DNA of 64,000 nucleotides from NCBI RefSeq assembly GCF_000269985.1, contig NC_016109.1, forward strand, positions 3,410,001 through 3,474,000, read 5' to 3'. Numbering within the stretch: position 1 is the first letter of the stretch; each line of letters starts with the position of its first letter. Below, one piece after another: positions 8,280-19,011 of the stretch. This DNA comes from Kitasatospora setae KM-6054. Its GTDB lineage: Bacteria > Actinomycetota > Actinomycetes > Streptomycetales > Streptomycetaceae. Below the pieces are notes generated by a model. That model ran no database searches, was not told the origin of the DNA, and saw nothing but the letters and a program-made list of their open reading frames with translations. The position numbers and the translations under genes were made by a program.

Positions 8280-9530
8280 TCAGATCCGGGCGTGCTCCAG
8301 CGCCAGCGCGGCGAACAGCTCGACGCCGACCGCGATCGCCCGCTCGTCCGCGTCGAAGTCGCCCTGGTGCAGGTCGCGCGCGCCCTTCTCGTGCGGGCCG
8401 CGGACGCCCAGCCGGGCCAGCGCACCGGGGGCGTGCTCCAGGTACCAGGAGAAGTCCTCGCCGCCGAGGCTCTGCTCGGTGGGTTCGACCACCGGGCCGC
8501 GGCCCTCGGCGAACCGGGCGTTCATCGCGGTCTCCAACTGGTCGATCGAGGCGGCCTCGTTGACCACCGGCGGGACGCCCCGGTGGTAGTCGAGGGTCCA
8601 CTTGGCGCGGTAGGTCTCGGCGAGGTGGGCGACCAGGTCCTCCAGCACCTCGGGCGCCTCCCGCCAGCCGGCCAGGTCGAGGCAGCGGACGGTGCCCTCC
8701 AGCTCGGCGTGCAGCGGGATCACGTTCGGCGCGGAGCCGGCCGCGATCCGGCCCCAGACCAGCGAGACGCCCCAGCGCGGGTCCATCAGGCGGGAGAGCC
8801 CGGCGGGCAGCTCGGCGGCCAGCTTGGCGACGACGCTGACCAGGTCGGTGGTCAGGTGCGGGCGGGCGGTGTGGCCGCCGGGGCCGTCGACCGCGATCCG
8901 GACCTTGTCGCAGGCCGAGGTGATCGCCCCGGTCTTCAGCGCGATCCGGCCGACCGGCACCTTCGGGTCGCAGTGCACGGCGAAGATCCGCCCGACGCCC
9001 TCCATCCCGCCGGCCGCGATCACGTCCAGCGCGCCGCCGGGCATCATCTCCTCGGCCGGCTGGAAGATCAGCCGCACCGGCCGGGCCAGCTCCCCCGCCT
9101 CCATCGCCTGGGCCAGCACCAGCCCGGTGCCGAGCACCACCGCGGTGTGCACGTCGTGGCCGCAGGCGTGCGCCCGGCCGGGCAGCGTGGAGCGGTACGG
9201 GACGTCCTGCTTGGCGTCGTCGACCGGCAGCGCGTCGATGTCGGCGCGGAAGGCGAGCAGCGGGGTGCCGGGCGCGGTGCCGGGCGGCACCAGGTCCACC
9301 AGCAGGCCGGTGCCGCCGGGCAGCACCCGGGGTTCGAGGCCGGCCGCGACCAGCCGCTCGCGCAGCAGCCGGGTGGTCCGGAACTCCTGGCGGCCGAGCT
9401 CGGGGTGCCGGTGGAGGTCACGCCGCAGTTCGATCAACTCGTCCTGGTACGACGCGACTCGGGCGCGCAGGTCGGCGGCGGGACGGGCGGCGGTGACGGT
9501 GGCGGCGGCTGCCGACTGGGGAGCGTTCAC
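8280..9530 (-). CDS. M20D amidohydrolase (aminoacylase / hippurate-hydrolase type)
   Basis: Zinc-dependent hydrolase that cleaves N-acyl amino acids or related amides; the physiological substrate cannot be told from sequence. 416 residues with RRDLHRHPELGRQEF, FRADIDALPV, metal-ligand motif HACGHDVHT, the catalytic glutamates in QPAEEMMPGGA, a later HCDPKVPVG histidine and the C-terminal SLGGEDFSWYL. Start GTG 9530 was preferred to a longer ORF (ATG 9626) because the longer N-terminus is not family-like. A TAGGCT -10-like element (9543-9538) places the transcript start at or next to this GTG, so it may be leaderless. Confidence 0.85.
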   Translation of the reverse strand: MNAPQSAAAATVTAARPAADLRARVASYQDELIELRRDLHRHPELGRQEFRTTRLLRERLVAAGLEPRVLPGGTGLLVDLVPPGTAPGTPLLAFRADIDALPVDDAKQDVPYRSTLPGRAHACGHDVHTAVVLGTGLVLAQAMEAGELARPVRLIFQPAEEMMPGGALDVIAAGGMEGVGRIFAVHCDPKVPVGRIALKTGAITSACDKVRIAVDGPGGHTARPHLTTDLVSVVAKLAAELPAGLSRLMDPRWGVSLVWGRIAAGSAPNVIPLHAELEGTVRCLDLAGWREAPEVLEDLVAHLAETYRAKWTLDYHRGVPPVVNEAASIDQLETAMNARFAEGRGPVVEPTEQSLGGEDFSWYLEHAPGALARLGVRGPHEKGARDLHQGDFDADERAIAVGVELFAALALEHARI

Positions 9531-9929
9531 CTTGGCAAGCCTATGACTCCGGAAGGATTTTGGCCCGGGTTCCGGAGAACTCGGCACCGGATGGGTGCAT
9601 AGCGGCCGCTGGGATGGGTAGGACACTTCGTTTCAGCCCGCCCTTCGTTCCGGGGTCCCCGCCCTGTGCAACGACCTGCCCCGGGGATCGGACACGGCGG
9701 CCGCCCCGGGCCGGGCCCCGGGCCCGGCGATCAAACGCTTCCCCCCGATCCGGTCATGCCGGGGTAAAGCTTTCGGGCCTGCTCTTGAGCGGCGTACATC
9801 AGTCCGAATAGACAGCTTCCGCACAGTCAACTCCGGTGCCGCGGTGGGGGCCTTCCGCCCGCGGCGCGCCTCGTCACGCCCTCACGAGGGGCAGCTGACG
9901 CTCCATCGAACCGAGAAGGGGGGACCGAC
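9531..9929. other. Divergent intergenic region, 399 bp
   Basis: No credible gene. It holds an 8-bp inverted repeat CTCCGGAA / TTCCGGAG (9547-9554, 9570-9577) just upstream of the amidohydrolase start, a GC-only self-complementary stretch near 9705-9728, and a promoter-like pair for the protease gene at 9785-9814. The one short ORF here (9633-9830 minus) has no ribosome binding site and lies across the promoter. Confidence 0.6.
9785..9814 (+). promoter_or_regulatory. Predicted promoter of the sedolisin gene
   Basis: TTGAGC (9785-9790), 18-nt spacer, TAGACA (9809-9814), about 110 bp before the GTG. Resembles HrdB-type promoters of Streptomyces. Confidence 0.4.
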
Positions 9930-11984
9930 GTGCCCATATCGCGCAACCGGCTCGCCGGCAGCATCGCTCCGGCCACCGTCGCCGCCGCACTGATCCTCAC
10001 CACCCTGGGCGCGGCCGCTCCGGCCTCCGCCGCCACCCCGGCCGGCGACACCGCCCGGGCCCTGCCCGGCACCCACCCCGCCTGGGCCACCCCGCAGGCC
10101 GACGCCGGCGCCACCGACGCGTCCGCCCCGGCCTCCGCCCGGATCTACCTGGCCGGCCGCGACGCCAGCGGGCTGGCCGCGCTCGCCAGGGCGGTCTCCG
10201 ACCCGAACTCGGCCTCCTACGGCCAGTACCTGGGCGCGGACCAGGTGCGGGCGCGGTTCGGCGCCACCCCCCAGCAGGTCAAGGCCGTCACCGACTGGGT
10301 GACCGGCGCGGGCCTGACCGTCTCCGCGAGCACCAGCCACTACGTGCAGGTCTCCGGCTCGACCGGCGCGCTGGCCCGGGCCTTCGGCACCGGCTTCCAC
10401 GACTACCGCACCGCGGACGGCACCCACCGGGCGCCGACCGCCGACGCCAAGGTCCCGGCGGCCGTGGCCGACGCGGTGCTGGCCGTCTCCGGCCTGGCCG
10501 ACGCGATCCACAAGAACTCCTCGGACGCCACCTCGGTGCGCGCCGCCGAGCAGCGCGGCGCCGCCGCCTCCCGGCTCGCCGCCCCGGACAAGAAGGCCCC
10601 GGCCACCCTGCCGGAGGTGCCGACCTGCTCCGAGGACGGCTACGGCTCCAAGACCGCCAAGGGCGCCCCGGTCGGCTACGAGAAGAACGAGCCCTTCGCC
10701 CCCTGCTCGTACGTCCCGTCCCAGCTGCGCAAGGCGTACGGCGTCACCGACGCCAAGGTCAGCGGCAAGGGCGCCCGGGTCGCGGTCATCGACGCGTACG
10801 GCCTGTCCACCATGGAGCAGGACGCGAACCACTACGCGGCGCTGCACGGCGACCAGCCGTTCAAGCCGGGCCAGTACACCGAGTACGTCACCCCGGACAA
10901 GTGGACCCACCAGGCCGAGTGCGGCGGTCCCGAGGGCTGGGCCGGCGAGGAGGCGCTCGACGTCGAGATGGTGCACGGCCTCGCGCCCGACGCCCAGGTC
11001 GTCTACGTCGGCGGCAACTCCTGCTACGACGAGGACCTGTACGACGCGATGGCCAAGGTCGTCGACGAGCACCTGGCCGACGTGGTCTCCAACTCCTGGG
11101 GCGAGATCATGCACGGCACCGGCGGGGACATCGACCCCGCCGTGGTCGCCGCCGACAACCAGGTCTTCCAGCTCGGCGCGGTGACCGGCATCGGCTTCAC
11201 CTTCTCGTCCGGCGACTGCGGCGACAGCTCGCCGGGCGCGGCCGCCACCGGCGTCAACTGCCAGGCCGACACCAACCAGGCGCAGGCCGACTGGCCGTCC
11301 GCCTCCCCGTGGGTCACCTCGGTCGGCGGCACCGCGCTGCAGCTCGGCGACAAGGCCGGCAAGTACGGCGGCGAGGTGTCGATGGGCGACCTGCGCTCGG
11401 TGCTCTCGGCCGACCGGAAGTCCTGGAGCCCGTTCCCCGGCGCCTTCTACTTCGGCGGCGGCGGCGGTGTCTCCAAGGACTTCGCCCAGCCCTGGTACCA
11501 GCAGGGCGTCGTGCCGGACCGGATCTCCAGGACCGCGGCCGACGGCACCCAGTCGGCGACCCCGCTGCGCGCCACCCCGGACATCGCGATGAGCGGTGAC
11601 CTGGTCGCCGCCACCCTGGTCGGCTTCACCAACGGCGGCACCTACAGCGAGGGCGGCTACGGCGGCACCTCGGTCTCCGCGCCGGAGACCGCCGCGATGT
11701 TCGCCGACGCCATCCAGGCCCGCGGCGGCCGCGCCCTCGGCTTCGCCAACCCGGCGCTCTACGACCGGGCCGGCGGCAAGGCGTTCAACGACGTCGACGA
11801 CGACGCCAACCGCTCCAAGCGCGGCAACGTGGTCGACCTCGGCCTGGTGAACGGCTCGCTCCGGGTCCGCCTCTACAAGATCGGCGCCGACTTCGGCCTC
11901 TCCGCCTCGCGCGGCTACGACACGGCCACCGGCCTGGGCTCCCCGGGCAAGGGCTTCTTCAAGTCCTTCGAGCTGAAGAAGTAG
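9930..11984 (+). CDS. Secreted S53 family peptidase (sedolisin / kumamolisin type)
   Basis: Serine-carboxyl endopeptidase, normally active at acid pH, made as a pre-pro-enzyme. 684 residues: signal peptide (about 1-35, ending ASA), pro-domain (about 60-190, with SASYGQYL and SGSTGALARAFGTGFHDYR), then the catalytic domain. Predicted catalytic residues are Glu340 and Asp344 (GEEALDVEM), oxyanion Asp429 (SSGDCGD) and Ser581 in GGTSVSAPE. The C-terminal GYDTATGLGSP matches the calcium-binding loop. GTG start at 9930, single gene with its own terminator. Probably an extracellular scavenging protease. Confidence 0.93.
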   Translation: MPISRNRLAGSIAPATVAAALILTTLGAAAPASAATPAGDTARALPGTHPAWATPQADAGATDASAPASARIYLAGRDASGLAALARAVSDPNSASYGQYLGADQVRARFGATPQQVKAVTDWVTGAGLTVSASTSHYVQVSGSTGALARAFGTGFHDYRTADGTHRAPTADAKVPAAVADAVLAVSGLADAIHKNSSDATSVRAAEQRGAAASRLAAPDKKAPATLPEVPTCSEDGYGSKTAKGAPVGYEKNEPFAPCSYVPSQLRKAYGVTDAKVSGKGARVAVIDAYGLSTMEQDANHYAALHGDQPFKPGQYTEYVTPDKWTHQAECGGPEGWAGEEALDVEMVHGLAPDAQVVYVGGNSCYDEDLYDAMAKVVDEHLADVVSNSWGEIMHGTGGDIDPAVVAADNQVFQLGAVTGIGFTFSSGDCGDSSPGAAATGVNCQADTNQAQADWPSASPWVTSVGGTALQLGDKAGKYGGEVSMGDLRSVLSADRKSWSPFPGAFYFGGGGGVSKDFAQPWYQQGVVPDRISRTAADGTQSATPLRATPDIAMSGDLVAATLVGFTNGGTYSEGGYGGTSVSAPETAAMFADAIQARGGRALGFANPALYDRAGGKAFNDVDDDANRSKRGNVVDLGLVNGSLRVRLYKIGADFGLSASRGYDTATGLGSPGKGFFKSFELKK

Positions 11985-12000
11985 CAGCCGGTCGGACGGA

Positions 12001-12043
12001 CGCCGGAGGGCTGCCGGGGGACTCCCCCGGCAGCCCTCCGGCG
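12001..12043. terminator. Bidirectional terminator, sedolisin / mutase
   Basis: A perfect 20-bp inverted repeat (12001-12020 and 12024-12043, loop ACT) between two convergent genes, 17 nt after the protease stop and 22 nt from the mutase stop. Confidence 0.85.
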
Positions 12044-12065
12044 TTCCCCGCCGCCGCGCCGGGGC

Positions 12066-13655
<1,590 letters not shown>

Positions 13656-13675
13656 GGGGGTCCTCCGCGGTGTGT

Positions 13676-13687
13676 GTGAACGTTCAC
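13676..13687. promoter_or_regulatory. Palindromic operator upstream of the mutase gene
   Basis: GTGAACGTTCAC, perfect 12-bp palindrome 21 bp upstream of the mutase ATG. Looks like a TetR-family operator; no regulator gene adjoins it. Confidence 0.45.
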
Positions 13688-13791
13688 TCATGACTGGCGA
13701 TGGATACGCAATGTAGTCGTGCCCTCCGAACCGCAGACAGATGCCACGGCTGGGACCTTGCTCACAGCAGGGGGCGGCCGCTCCTTGGGAT

Positions 13792-13807
13792 GATCGGTCC
13801 ACCGATC
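13792..13807. promoter_or_regulatory. Inverted repeat upstream of the SDR gene
   Basis: GATCGG-TCCA-CCGATC, 23 bp before the SDR start codon, close to its ribosome binding site. Possible operator. Confidence 0.3.
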
Positions 13808-13829
13808 GGACAGACGAGGAGTGCACGAC

Positions 13830-14573
13830 ATGACCGAGCAGAAGGTGGCCGTGGTCACCGGGGCGAGCAGCGGCATCGGGGCGGCGACCGCCCGCCGGCT
13901 GGCCGCGGACGGCTTCGAGGTGGTGCTGACCGCCCGCCGCGCCGAGCGGATCGAGGAGCTGGCGAAGGAGATCGGCGGCCGGGCGCACACCCTGGACGTC
14001 ACCGACCGGGCCGCGGTGGACGCCTTCGCCGCCGGCGTCGGCCGGGTCGACGTGCTGGTGAACAACGCGGGCGGCGCGCTCGGCGCGGAGAGCGTCGAGC
14101 ACGGCGACCCGGCGGACTGGCGGGCCATGTACGAGGTGAACGTGCTGGGCGTGCTGCACCTGACCCAGGCGCTGCTGCCGGCCCTGCGGGCGGCCGGCGA
14201 GGGCACCGTGCTGATCATGTCCTCCACGGCGGCGCTGGCCGCGTACGAGGGCGGCGGCGGGTACGTGGCGGCCAAGCACGCCGTCCACTCGCTGGCCCAG
14301 ACCCTGCGCCTCGAACTGGTGGCCGAGCCGATCCGGGTGATCGAGATCGCCCCCGGCATGGTGCGGTCGGAGGGCTTCGCGCTGACCCGCTTCCGCGGCG
14401 ACCAGGCCAAGGCGGACGCGGTCTACGCGGGCGTCGCCGAGCCGCTCACCTCGGAGGACATCGCCGACACCGTCTCCTGGGCGGTGACCAGGCCCGCCCA
14501 CGTCAACATCGATCTGCTGGTGGTCCGGCCGCGCGCCCAGGCCGCCAACCACAAGGTGCACCGGGTCAGTTGA
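13830..14573 (+). CDS. SDR family oxidoreductase
   Basis: NAD(P)-dependent short-chain dehydrogenase of the classical type, 247 residues. TGASSGIG (residues 10-17) binds the cofactor, NNAGG follows at about residue 80, and the catalytic Ser lies in MSSTAAL with Tyr/Lys in YVAAK. The Arg pair after the second strand ([11 protein letters not shown]) suggests NADP(H), as in YdfG/serine-dehydrogenase-like members; substrate unknown. ATG 13830 was chosen over GTG 13821 because GAGGAG lies 9 nt before it. Confidence 0.88.
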   Translation: MTEQKVAVVTGASSGIGAATARRLAADGFEVVLTARRAERIEELAKEIGGRAHTLDVTDRAAVDAFAAGVGRVDVLVNNAGGALGAESVEHGDPADWRAMYEVNVLGVLHLTQALLPALRAAGEGTVLIMSSTAALAAYEGGGGYVAAKHAVHSLAQTLRLELVAEPIRVIEIAPGMVRSEGFALTRFRGDQAKADAVYAGVAEPLTSEDIADTVSWAVTRPAHVNIDLLVVRPRAQAANHKVHRVS

Positions 14574-14797
14574 TCCGCTCCGTGTGAACGGAAAGGGCGG
14601 CGGGTCACAACTTGATAGCTCGTTCGAGTGAAATCGGCCCGCTGCCTCCCCAATTGATGAGCCCTCAACTACCGTGGAGGCGCTGCCCCGCCGAGCTGTG
14701 TCAGCCCGTGCGGCGGCATTTCCGCACCCTCCCTCCTCCCTCGGTCCGCCACCCGTCTCTGGAGCACTCCGCCTTCCGCCCTCACAAGGAGGATCCG

Positions 14798-15328
14798 CTG
14801 GCCAGCGACATCCCGCCGCAGCGTCTAGACGTGCGGACGGAGCCGTCCCTGCTCGGGCTTCACCGTTTCAACGAAGCCGACTCCGGCGCGGTGGAGGAGG
14901 CGCTGCTCGCCTGCTGCGGCAGCCACCGCTGGGCCCTCCGCCTCACCGCCCACCGCCCGTACCCCGACATAGAGTCCCTGCTCGCCGCCGCCAGCGAGGC
15001 CAGCTACGACCTCCGCCCGGCGGACCTCGCCGAGGCGCTCGCCGACGAGAGCTGGATGCCCCAGCCGCTGCTCGGCATGCGCGCCCCGGGCAGCCAGGCG
15101 GCGCACACCGCGCTGCGCGCCGCCCACGCCGCGTACGAGGCCCGCTTCGGGCACGTCTTCGTGGTCTGCCTCGACGGCGTCGACCCGGAGGAGATGCTGG
15201 ACGCCGTCCTCACCTCGCTCCGGACCCGCCTCGCCAACGACCCGGACGAGGAACGCCTGATCTCCGCCGAGGAGTTGCGCCGCATCGCGCTCAGCCGCCT
15301 GGAGCACCTGGTGGCCGTGAAGGGCTGA
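14798..15328 (+). CDS. OHCU-decarboxylase-fold protein, probable CTG start
   Basis: About 176 residues matching the 2-oxo-4-hydroxy-4-carboxy-5-ureidoimidazoline decarboxylase family: [48 protein letters not shown] and [17 protein letters not shown]. The family's catalytic HPRIGE-type motif is replaced by [11 protein letters not shown], so urate-pathway activity is doubtful. An AAGGAGG sits 5 nt before a CTG at 14798, after which homologous sequence begins; the in-frame ATG (14612) and GTG (14708) upstream have no ribosome binding site and would add a Pro/Arg-rich tail that looks non-coding. Function uncertain. Confidence 0.65.
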   Translation: MASDIPPQRLDVRTEPSLLGLHRFNEADSGAVEEALLACCGSHRWALRLTAHRPYPDIESLLAAASEASYDLRPADLAEALADESWMPQPLLGMRAPGSQAAHTALRAAHAAYEARFGHVFVVCLDGVDPEEMLDAVLTSLRTRLANDPDEERLISAEELRRIALSRLEHLVAVKG

Positions 15329-15340
15329 GGCACGCCGCCG

Positions 15341-15366
15341 CGGAGGGCCCCCTCGGGGGCCCTCCG
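15341..15366. terminator. Bidirectional terminator
   Basis: 12-bp arms CGGAGGGCCCCC and complement (15341-15352, 15355-15366) between the convergent OHCU-like and lipoprotein genes. Confidence 0.75.
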
Positions 15367-16185
15367 TCATTTCCGGCCGATCTTCGCGAGCTGCGCCGCC
15401 ACCACCGCCCGGTCCGGCTCCGGGGCGGCCCGGCCGGTCGCGTCGAGGGTGGTGAAGACCGCGATGACGTCCCCGGCGCGGGCGACCAGGGCGCGCTGGA
15501 CGATCGTGGCGCCGCCGGTTTCATTCGTGAGGGTGAAGGCGGTGGCGGCGTCGGCTCCTCCGGGGGTGGGCGTGTCGAGCCGGGTGAGCAGGTGGTGCCC
15601 GGCGGTGGAGGCGAAGGCCCGGCAGTGGTCGAGGACCTGGTCGAGGCCGCGCTGGACGGCGGCGGCCCGGCCGGGCCGGAAGGCCAGCACCGCGGTGTAG
15701 AGCGAGGCGCCGCCGTCGCCGTCCCGGGCGACGTCGAGGTCGGCCTCGGCCAGCGGCCCGGCCGAGCCCTTGGACGGGGTGAGCGCGTCCAGCACCGGCT
15801 GGCAGGCCGGGATGTCGGCGGTCTGCGGCGGGCTGGAGATGTCGTTCTGGCCGGGCTGCATCAGGGTGACCCGCCAGCCGGGCGCGAGGTCGGCCTCGGT
15901 GACGGCCAGCGCGCGCACCGCGGCGGCGTCGTACTCGGGCGCGGCGGACGCGCTCGCGGCGCCGGTCGCGGTGGCCGCGCCGTCGGCGGACGGCCCGGCC
16001 GGGGCGGCGCAGCCGGCCGCCAGCACGAGCGCGGCGAGGGCGGCGAACGCGCCGGGGACGGCGGGGGCGGTGGGGGCGTTCGGCGCGGCGGGGGTGCGGG
16101 CGGGCAGCGGGCGCACGGCGCGGGCCTCTCTGCTGGGCGGCGGGGAGGCGTACCGTAGCGCAGTCGGGTGATGACTCTGCGTCAC
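15367..16185 (-). CDS. Putative secreted lipoprotein, function unknown
   Basis: 272 residues. After a long Pro/Ala/Arg N-terminus a hydrophobic stretch ends in LVLAAGC, a lipobox, followed by an Ala/Thr/Ser linker. The mature part (LAPGWRVTLMQPGQ..., CRAFASTAGHHLL) resembles the sensor-like extracellular lipoproteins common in streptomycetes. GTG 16185 follows GGGAG by about 5 nt; an internal GTG near 16117 would give a more conventional signal peptide. The protein faces the sdh operon with a 181-bp divergent gap. No function assigned. Confidence 0.7.
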   Translation of the reverse strand: MTQSHHPTALRYASPPPSREARAVRPLPARTPAAPNAPTAPAVPGAFAALAALVLAAGCAAPAGPSADGAATATGAASASAAPEYDAAAVRALAVTEADLAPGWRVTLMQPGQNDISSPPQTADIPACQPVLDALTPSKGSAGPLAEADLDVARDGDGGASLYTAVLAFRPGRAAAVQRGLDQVLDHCRAFASTAGHHLLTRLDTPTPGGADAATAFTLTNETGGATIVQRALVARAGDVIAVFTTLDATGRAAPEPDRAVVAAQLAKIGRK

Positions 16186-16276
16186 AACTCCCGTGCGGTT
16201 CCCGTTCCGATTAGGCCGTGCGTGCCTGATTGATCACACCAGGGGCCCCCGCGGGCGGTTGCCGACGGCGCGTCGA

Positions 16277-16282
16277 TAGGAT
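16277..16282 (+). promoter_or_regulatory. -10-like element upstream of sdhC
   Basis: TAGGAT, consensus-like -10 hexamer 84 bp before the sdhC start; a matching -35 at normal spacing is weak. Confidence 0.3.
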
Positions 16283-16366
16283 GCTCGCGGCCGGTGGACC
16301 GTATCCGGCCGGGCTGACCGACACCGAAGCCGGCCGAGCCCCCGAACCGCTTCCGGAGGGTTTTCC

Positions 16367-16747
16367 GTGCCGGCTGGAACGCTGTACCGCGGCCGGGAAG
16401 GCATGTGGAGCTGGGTGGCTCACCGAGTCACCGGCGTCCTGATCTTCTTCTTCCTGTTCGCACATGTCCTTGACACCGCCCTGGTGCGGGTGTCGCCCGA
16501 GGCGTACGACTCGGTGATCGCCACGTACAAGATCCCGCTGGTGAACCTGATGGAGTACGGCCTGGTGGCCGCCATCCTGTTCCACGCGCTGAACGGCCTG
16601 CGGGTCGTGGCGGTGGACTTCTGGGCCAAGGGCCCGAAGTACCAGAAGCAGATGCTGTGGACCGTCGTGGGCGTCTGGGTCGTCCTGATGGCCGGCTCCT
16701 TCTACCCCGTCCTCGAGCACACCCTTCGCACCTGGTTCGGGGGCTGA
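16367..16747 (+). CDS. sdhC: Succinate dehydrogenase cytochrome b subunit
   Basis: Membrane anchor of complex II, 126 residues with three transmembrane helices. It carries the SdhC signature WSWVAHRVTGVLIFFFLFAH and a second-helix ILFHALNGLR whose His is the expected haem b ligand. GTG 16367. First gene of sdhCDAB; six bp separate it from sdhD. Confidence 0.93.
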   Translation: MPAGTLYRGREGMWSWVAHRVTGVLIFFFLFAHVLDTALVRVSPEAYDSVIATYKIPLVNLMEYGLVAAILFHALNGLRVVAVDFWAKGPKYQKQMLWTVVGVWVVLMAGSFYPVLEHTLRTWFGG

Positions 16748-16752
16748 TCCGC

Positions 16753-17241
16753 GTGTCCACTGACACCAACGACCTGGTGGTTCCCTCCCTGCAGGCGCAC
16801 ACCGCCAAGGGCCTGGGCACCGGCAACCCGGCCGACGCCTTCGTGGTGGAGCCCGCCCGGGCCCGCACCAGGAAGACCCCGCGCCGCACCCGCACCAACT
16901 TCGAGATGCTCGCCTGGCTGTTCATGCGCCTGTCGGGTGTCGTCCTGGTGGTGCTGGTCCTCGGCCACCTGCTGATCAACCTGATGCTGGACGGCGGCGT
17001 CTCCAAGGTGAGCTTCGCCTTCGTGGCGGGCCGCTGGGCGTCCCCGTTCTGGCAGTTCTGGGACCTGCTGATGCTGTGGCTGGCGATGCTGCACGGCTCC
17101 AACGGCATGCGCACCGTCATCAACGACTACGCGGAGAAGGACGCCACTCGTCTGTGGCTCAAGGGTCTCCTCGGTGTCGCGACCGTCTTCACGGTCGTCC
17201 TCGGCACCCTGGTGATCTTCACCTTCGACCCGAACATCTAG
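16753..17241 (+). CDS. sdhD: Succinate dehydrogenase hydrophobic anchor subunit
   Basis: Second membrane subunit of complex II, 162 residues. A soluble N-terminus of about 50 residues precedes NFEMLAWLFMRLSGVVLVVL and three helices; LAMLHGSNGMRTVIND supplies the second conserved histidine region. The GTG at 16753 (VSTDTNDLVVPSL) was chosen, as the earlier GTG of this frame lies inside sdhC. Passes electrons to menaquinone with sdhC. Confidence 0.92.
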   Translation: MSTDTNDLVVPSLQAHTAKGLGTGNPADAFVVEPARARTRKTPRRTRTNFEMLAWLFMRLSGVVLVVLVLGHLLINLMLDGGVSKVSFAFVAGRWASPFWQFWDLLMLWLAMLHGSNGMRTVINDYAEKDATRLWLKGLLGVATVFTVVLGTLVIFTFDPNI

Positions 17242-17268
17242 ACGAGCCACCAGAGGCGACTGACCCCC

Positions 17269-19011
17269 ATGCAGATTCACCAGTACGACACCGTCATCGT
17301 CGGCGCCGGCGGCGCGGGCATGCGCGCGGCGATCGAGTCGACGCAGCGCAGCCGCACCGCGGTGCTGACCAAGCTCTACCCGACCCGGTCCCACACCGGC
17401 GCGGCGCAGGGCGGCATGTGTGCCGCGCTCGCCAACGTCGAGGAGGACAACTGGGAGTGGCACACCTTCGACACGGTCAAGGGCGGCGACTACCTGGTCG
17501 ACCAGGACGCCGCCGAGATCATGTGCAAGGAGGCCATCGACGCGGTCCTCGACCTGGAGAAGATGGGTCTCCCCTTCTCCCGCACCGACCAGGGCCGGAT
17601 CGACCAGCGCCGCTTCGGCGGCCACTCGCGCAACCACGGCGAGGCCCCGGTCCGCCGGTCCTGCTACGCCGCGGACCGCACCGGCCACATGATCCTGCAG
17701 ACGCTGTTCCAGAACTGCGTCAAGCACGGCGTCGAGTTCTTCAACGAGTTCTACGTCCTCGACCTGCTGATCAACGAGGGCAAGACGGCCGGCGTGGTGG
17801 CCTACGAGCTGGCCACCGGCGAGATCCACGTCTTCCAGGCCAAGGCCGTGGTGTTCGCCTCCGGCGGCACCGGCAAGATGTTCAAGGTCACCTCGAACGC
17901 GCACACCCTGACCGGTGACGGCCAGGCCGTGGCGCTGCGCCGGGGCCTGCCGCTGGAGGACATGGAGTTCTTCCAGTTCCACCCGACGGGCATCTGGCGG
18001 ATGGGCATCCTGCTCACCGAGGGCGCCCGCGGCGAGGGCGGCATCCTGCGCAACAAGGACGGCGAGCGCTTCATGGAGCGCTACGCCCCCGTCATGAAGG
18101 ACCTCGCGTCCCGTGACGTGTGCTCCCGCGCGATCTACTCGGAGATCCGGGCCGGCCGCGGCTGCGGCCCCGACGGCGACCACGTCTACCTGGACCTGAC
18201 CCACCTGCCGCCGGAGCAGCTGGACGCCAAGCTGCCGGACATCACCGAGTTCGCGCGCACCTACCTCGGCATCGAGCCCTACACGGACCCGATCCCGATC
18301 CAGCCCACCGCGCACTACGCGATGGGCGGCATCCCGACCAACGTCGAGGGCGAGGTGCTGCGCAACAACACCGACGTGGTCCCCGGCCTGTACGCCGCGG
18401 GCGAGGTCGCGTGCGTGTCGGTGCACGGCGCCAACCGGCTGGGCACCAACTCGCTGCTGGACATCAACGTGTTCGGCCGCCGGGCGGGCATCGCCGCCGC
18501 CGCGTACTCCGACAAGCACGACTTCGTGCCGCTGCCGGAGAACCCGGGCGCGCTGGTCGAGGCGCTGGTGGAGGGCCTGCGGAACTCCACCGGCACCGAG
18601 TCGGTCGCCAAGATCCGCCAGGAGCTGCAGGAGTCGATGGACACCAACGTGTCCGTCTACCGCACCGGCAAGACCCTGCAGCAGGCGGTCGAGGACGTGG
18701 CGGCGCTCAAGGAGCGCTTCAAGAACGTCTCGATCGCGGACAAGGGCTCGCGCTACAACACCGACCTGCTGGAGGCCGTCGAGCTGGGCAACCTGCTCGA
18801 CCTGGCCGAGGTGCTGGTCGTCTCGGCGCTGGCCCGCGAGGAGTCCCGCGGCGGTCACTACCGCGAGGACTTCCCGACCCGCGACGACGTGAAGTTCATG
18901 CAGCACACCATGGCGTACCGCGAGGTGGCCGAGGACGGCTCCACCTCGATCCGCCTCGACTACAAGCCGGTCGTGCAGACCCGCTACCAGCCGATGGAGC
19001 GTAAGTACTGA
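17269..19011 (+). CDS. sdhA: Succinate dehydrogenase flavoprotein subunit
   Basis: Oxidises succinate to fumarate in the TCA cycle and respiratory chain. 580 residues. Dinucleotide fold VIVGAGGAGMRAA near the N-terminus; predicted covalent-FAD histidine is His42 in TRSHTGAAQGG. QFHPTGIW and the later HGANRLGTNSLLD flavin loop are typical, and RGCGPDGDHVYLDLTHLP lies in the capping region. The TGA overlaps the sdhB ATG (TGATG). Confidence 0.97.
   Translation: MQIHQYDTVIVGAGGAGMRAAIESTQRSRTAVLTKLYPTRSHTGAAQGGMCAALANVEEDNWEWHTFDTVKGGDYLVDQDAAEIMCKEAIDAVLDLEKMGLPFSRTDQGRIDQRRFGGHSRNHGEAPVRRSCYAADRTGHMILQTLFQNCVKHGVEFFNEFYVLDLLINEGKTAGVVAYELATGEIHVFQAKAVVFASGGTGKMFKVTSNAHTLTGDGQAVALRRGLPLEDMEFFQFHPTGIWRMGILLTEGARGEGGILRNKDGERFMERYAPVMKDLASRDVCSRAIYSEIRAGRGCGPDGDHVYLDLTHLPPEQLDAKLPDITEFARTYLGIEPYTDPIPIQPTAHYAMGGIPTNVEGEVLRNNTDVVPGLYAAGEVACVSVHGANRLGTNSLLDINVFGRRAGIAAAAYSDKHDFVPLPENPGALVEALVEGLRNSTGTESVAKIRQELQESMDTNVSVYRTGKTLQQAVEDVAALKERFKNVSIADKGSRYNTDLLEAVELGNLLDLAEVLVVSALAREESRGGHYREDFPTRDDVKFMQHTMAYREVAEDGSTSIRLDYKPVVQTRYQPMERKY

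Noticed and set aside
9633..9830. 65-residue minus-strand ORF in the protease promoter region
   Set aside because: No ribosome binding site, and it overlaps the likely promoter.
14612..14797. ATG-started N-terminal extension of the OHCU-like protein
   Set aside because: Pro/Arg-rich non-conserved sequence, no ribosome binding site, and a strong Shine-Dalgarno lies just before CTG 14798.
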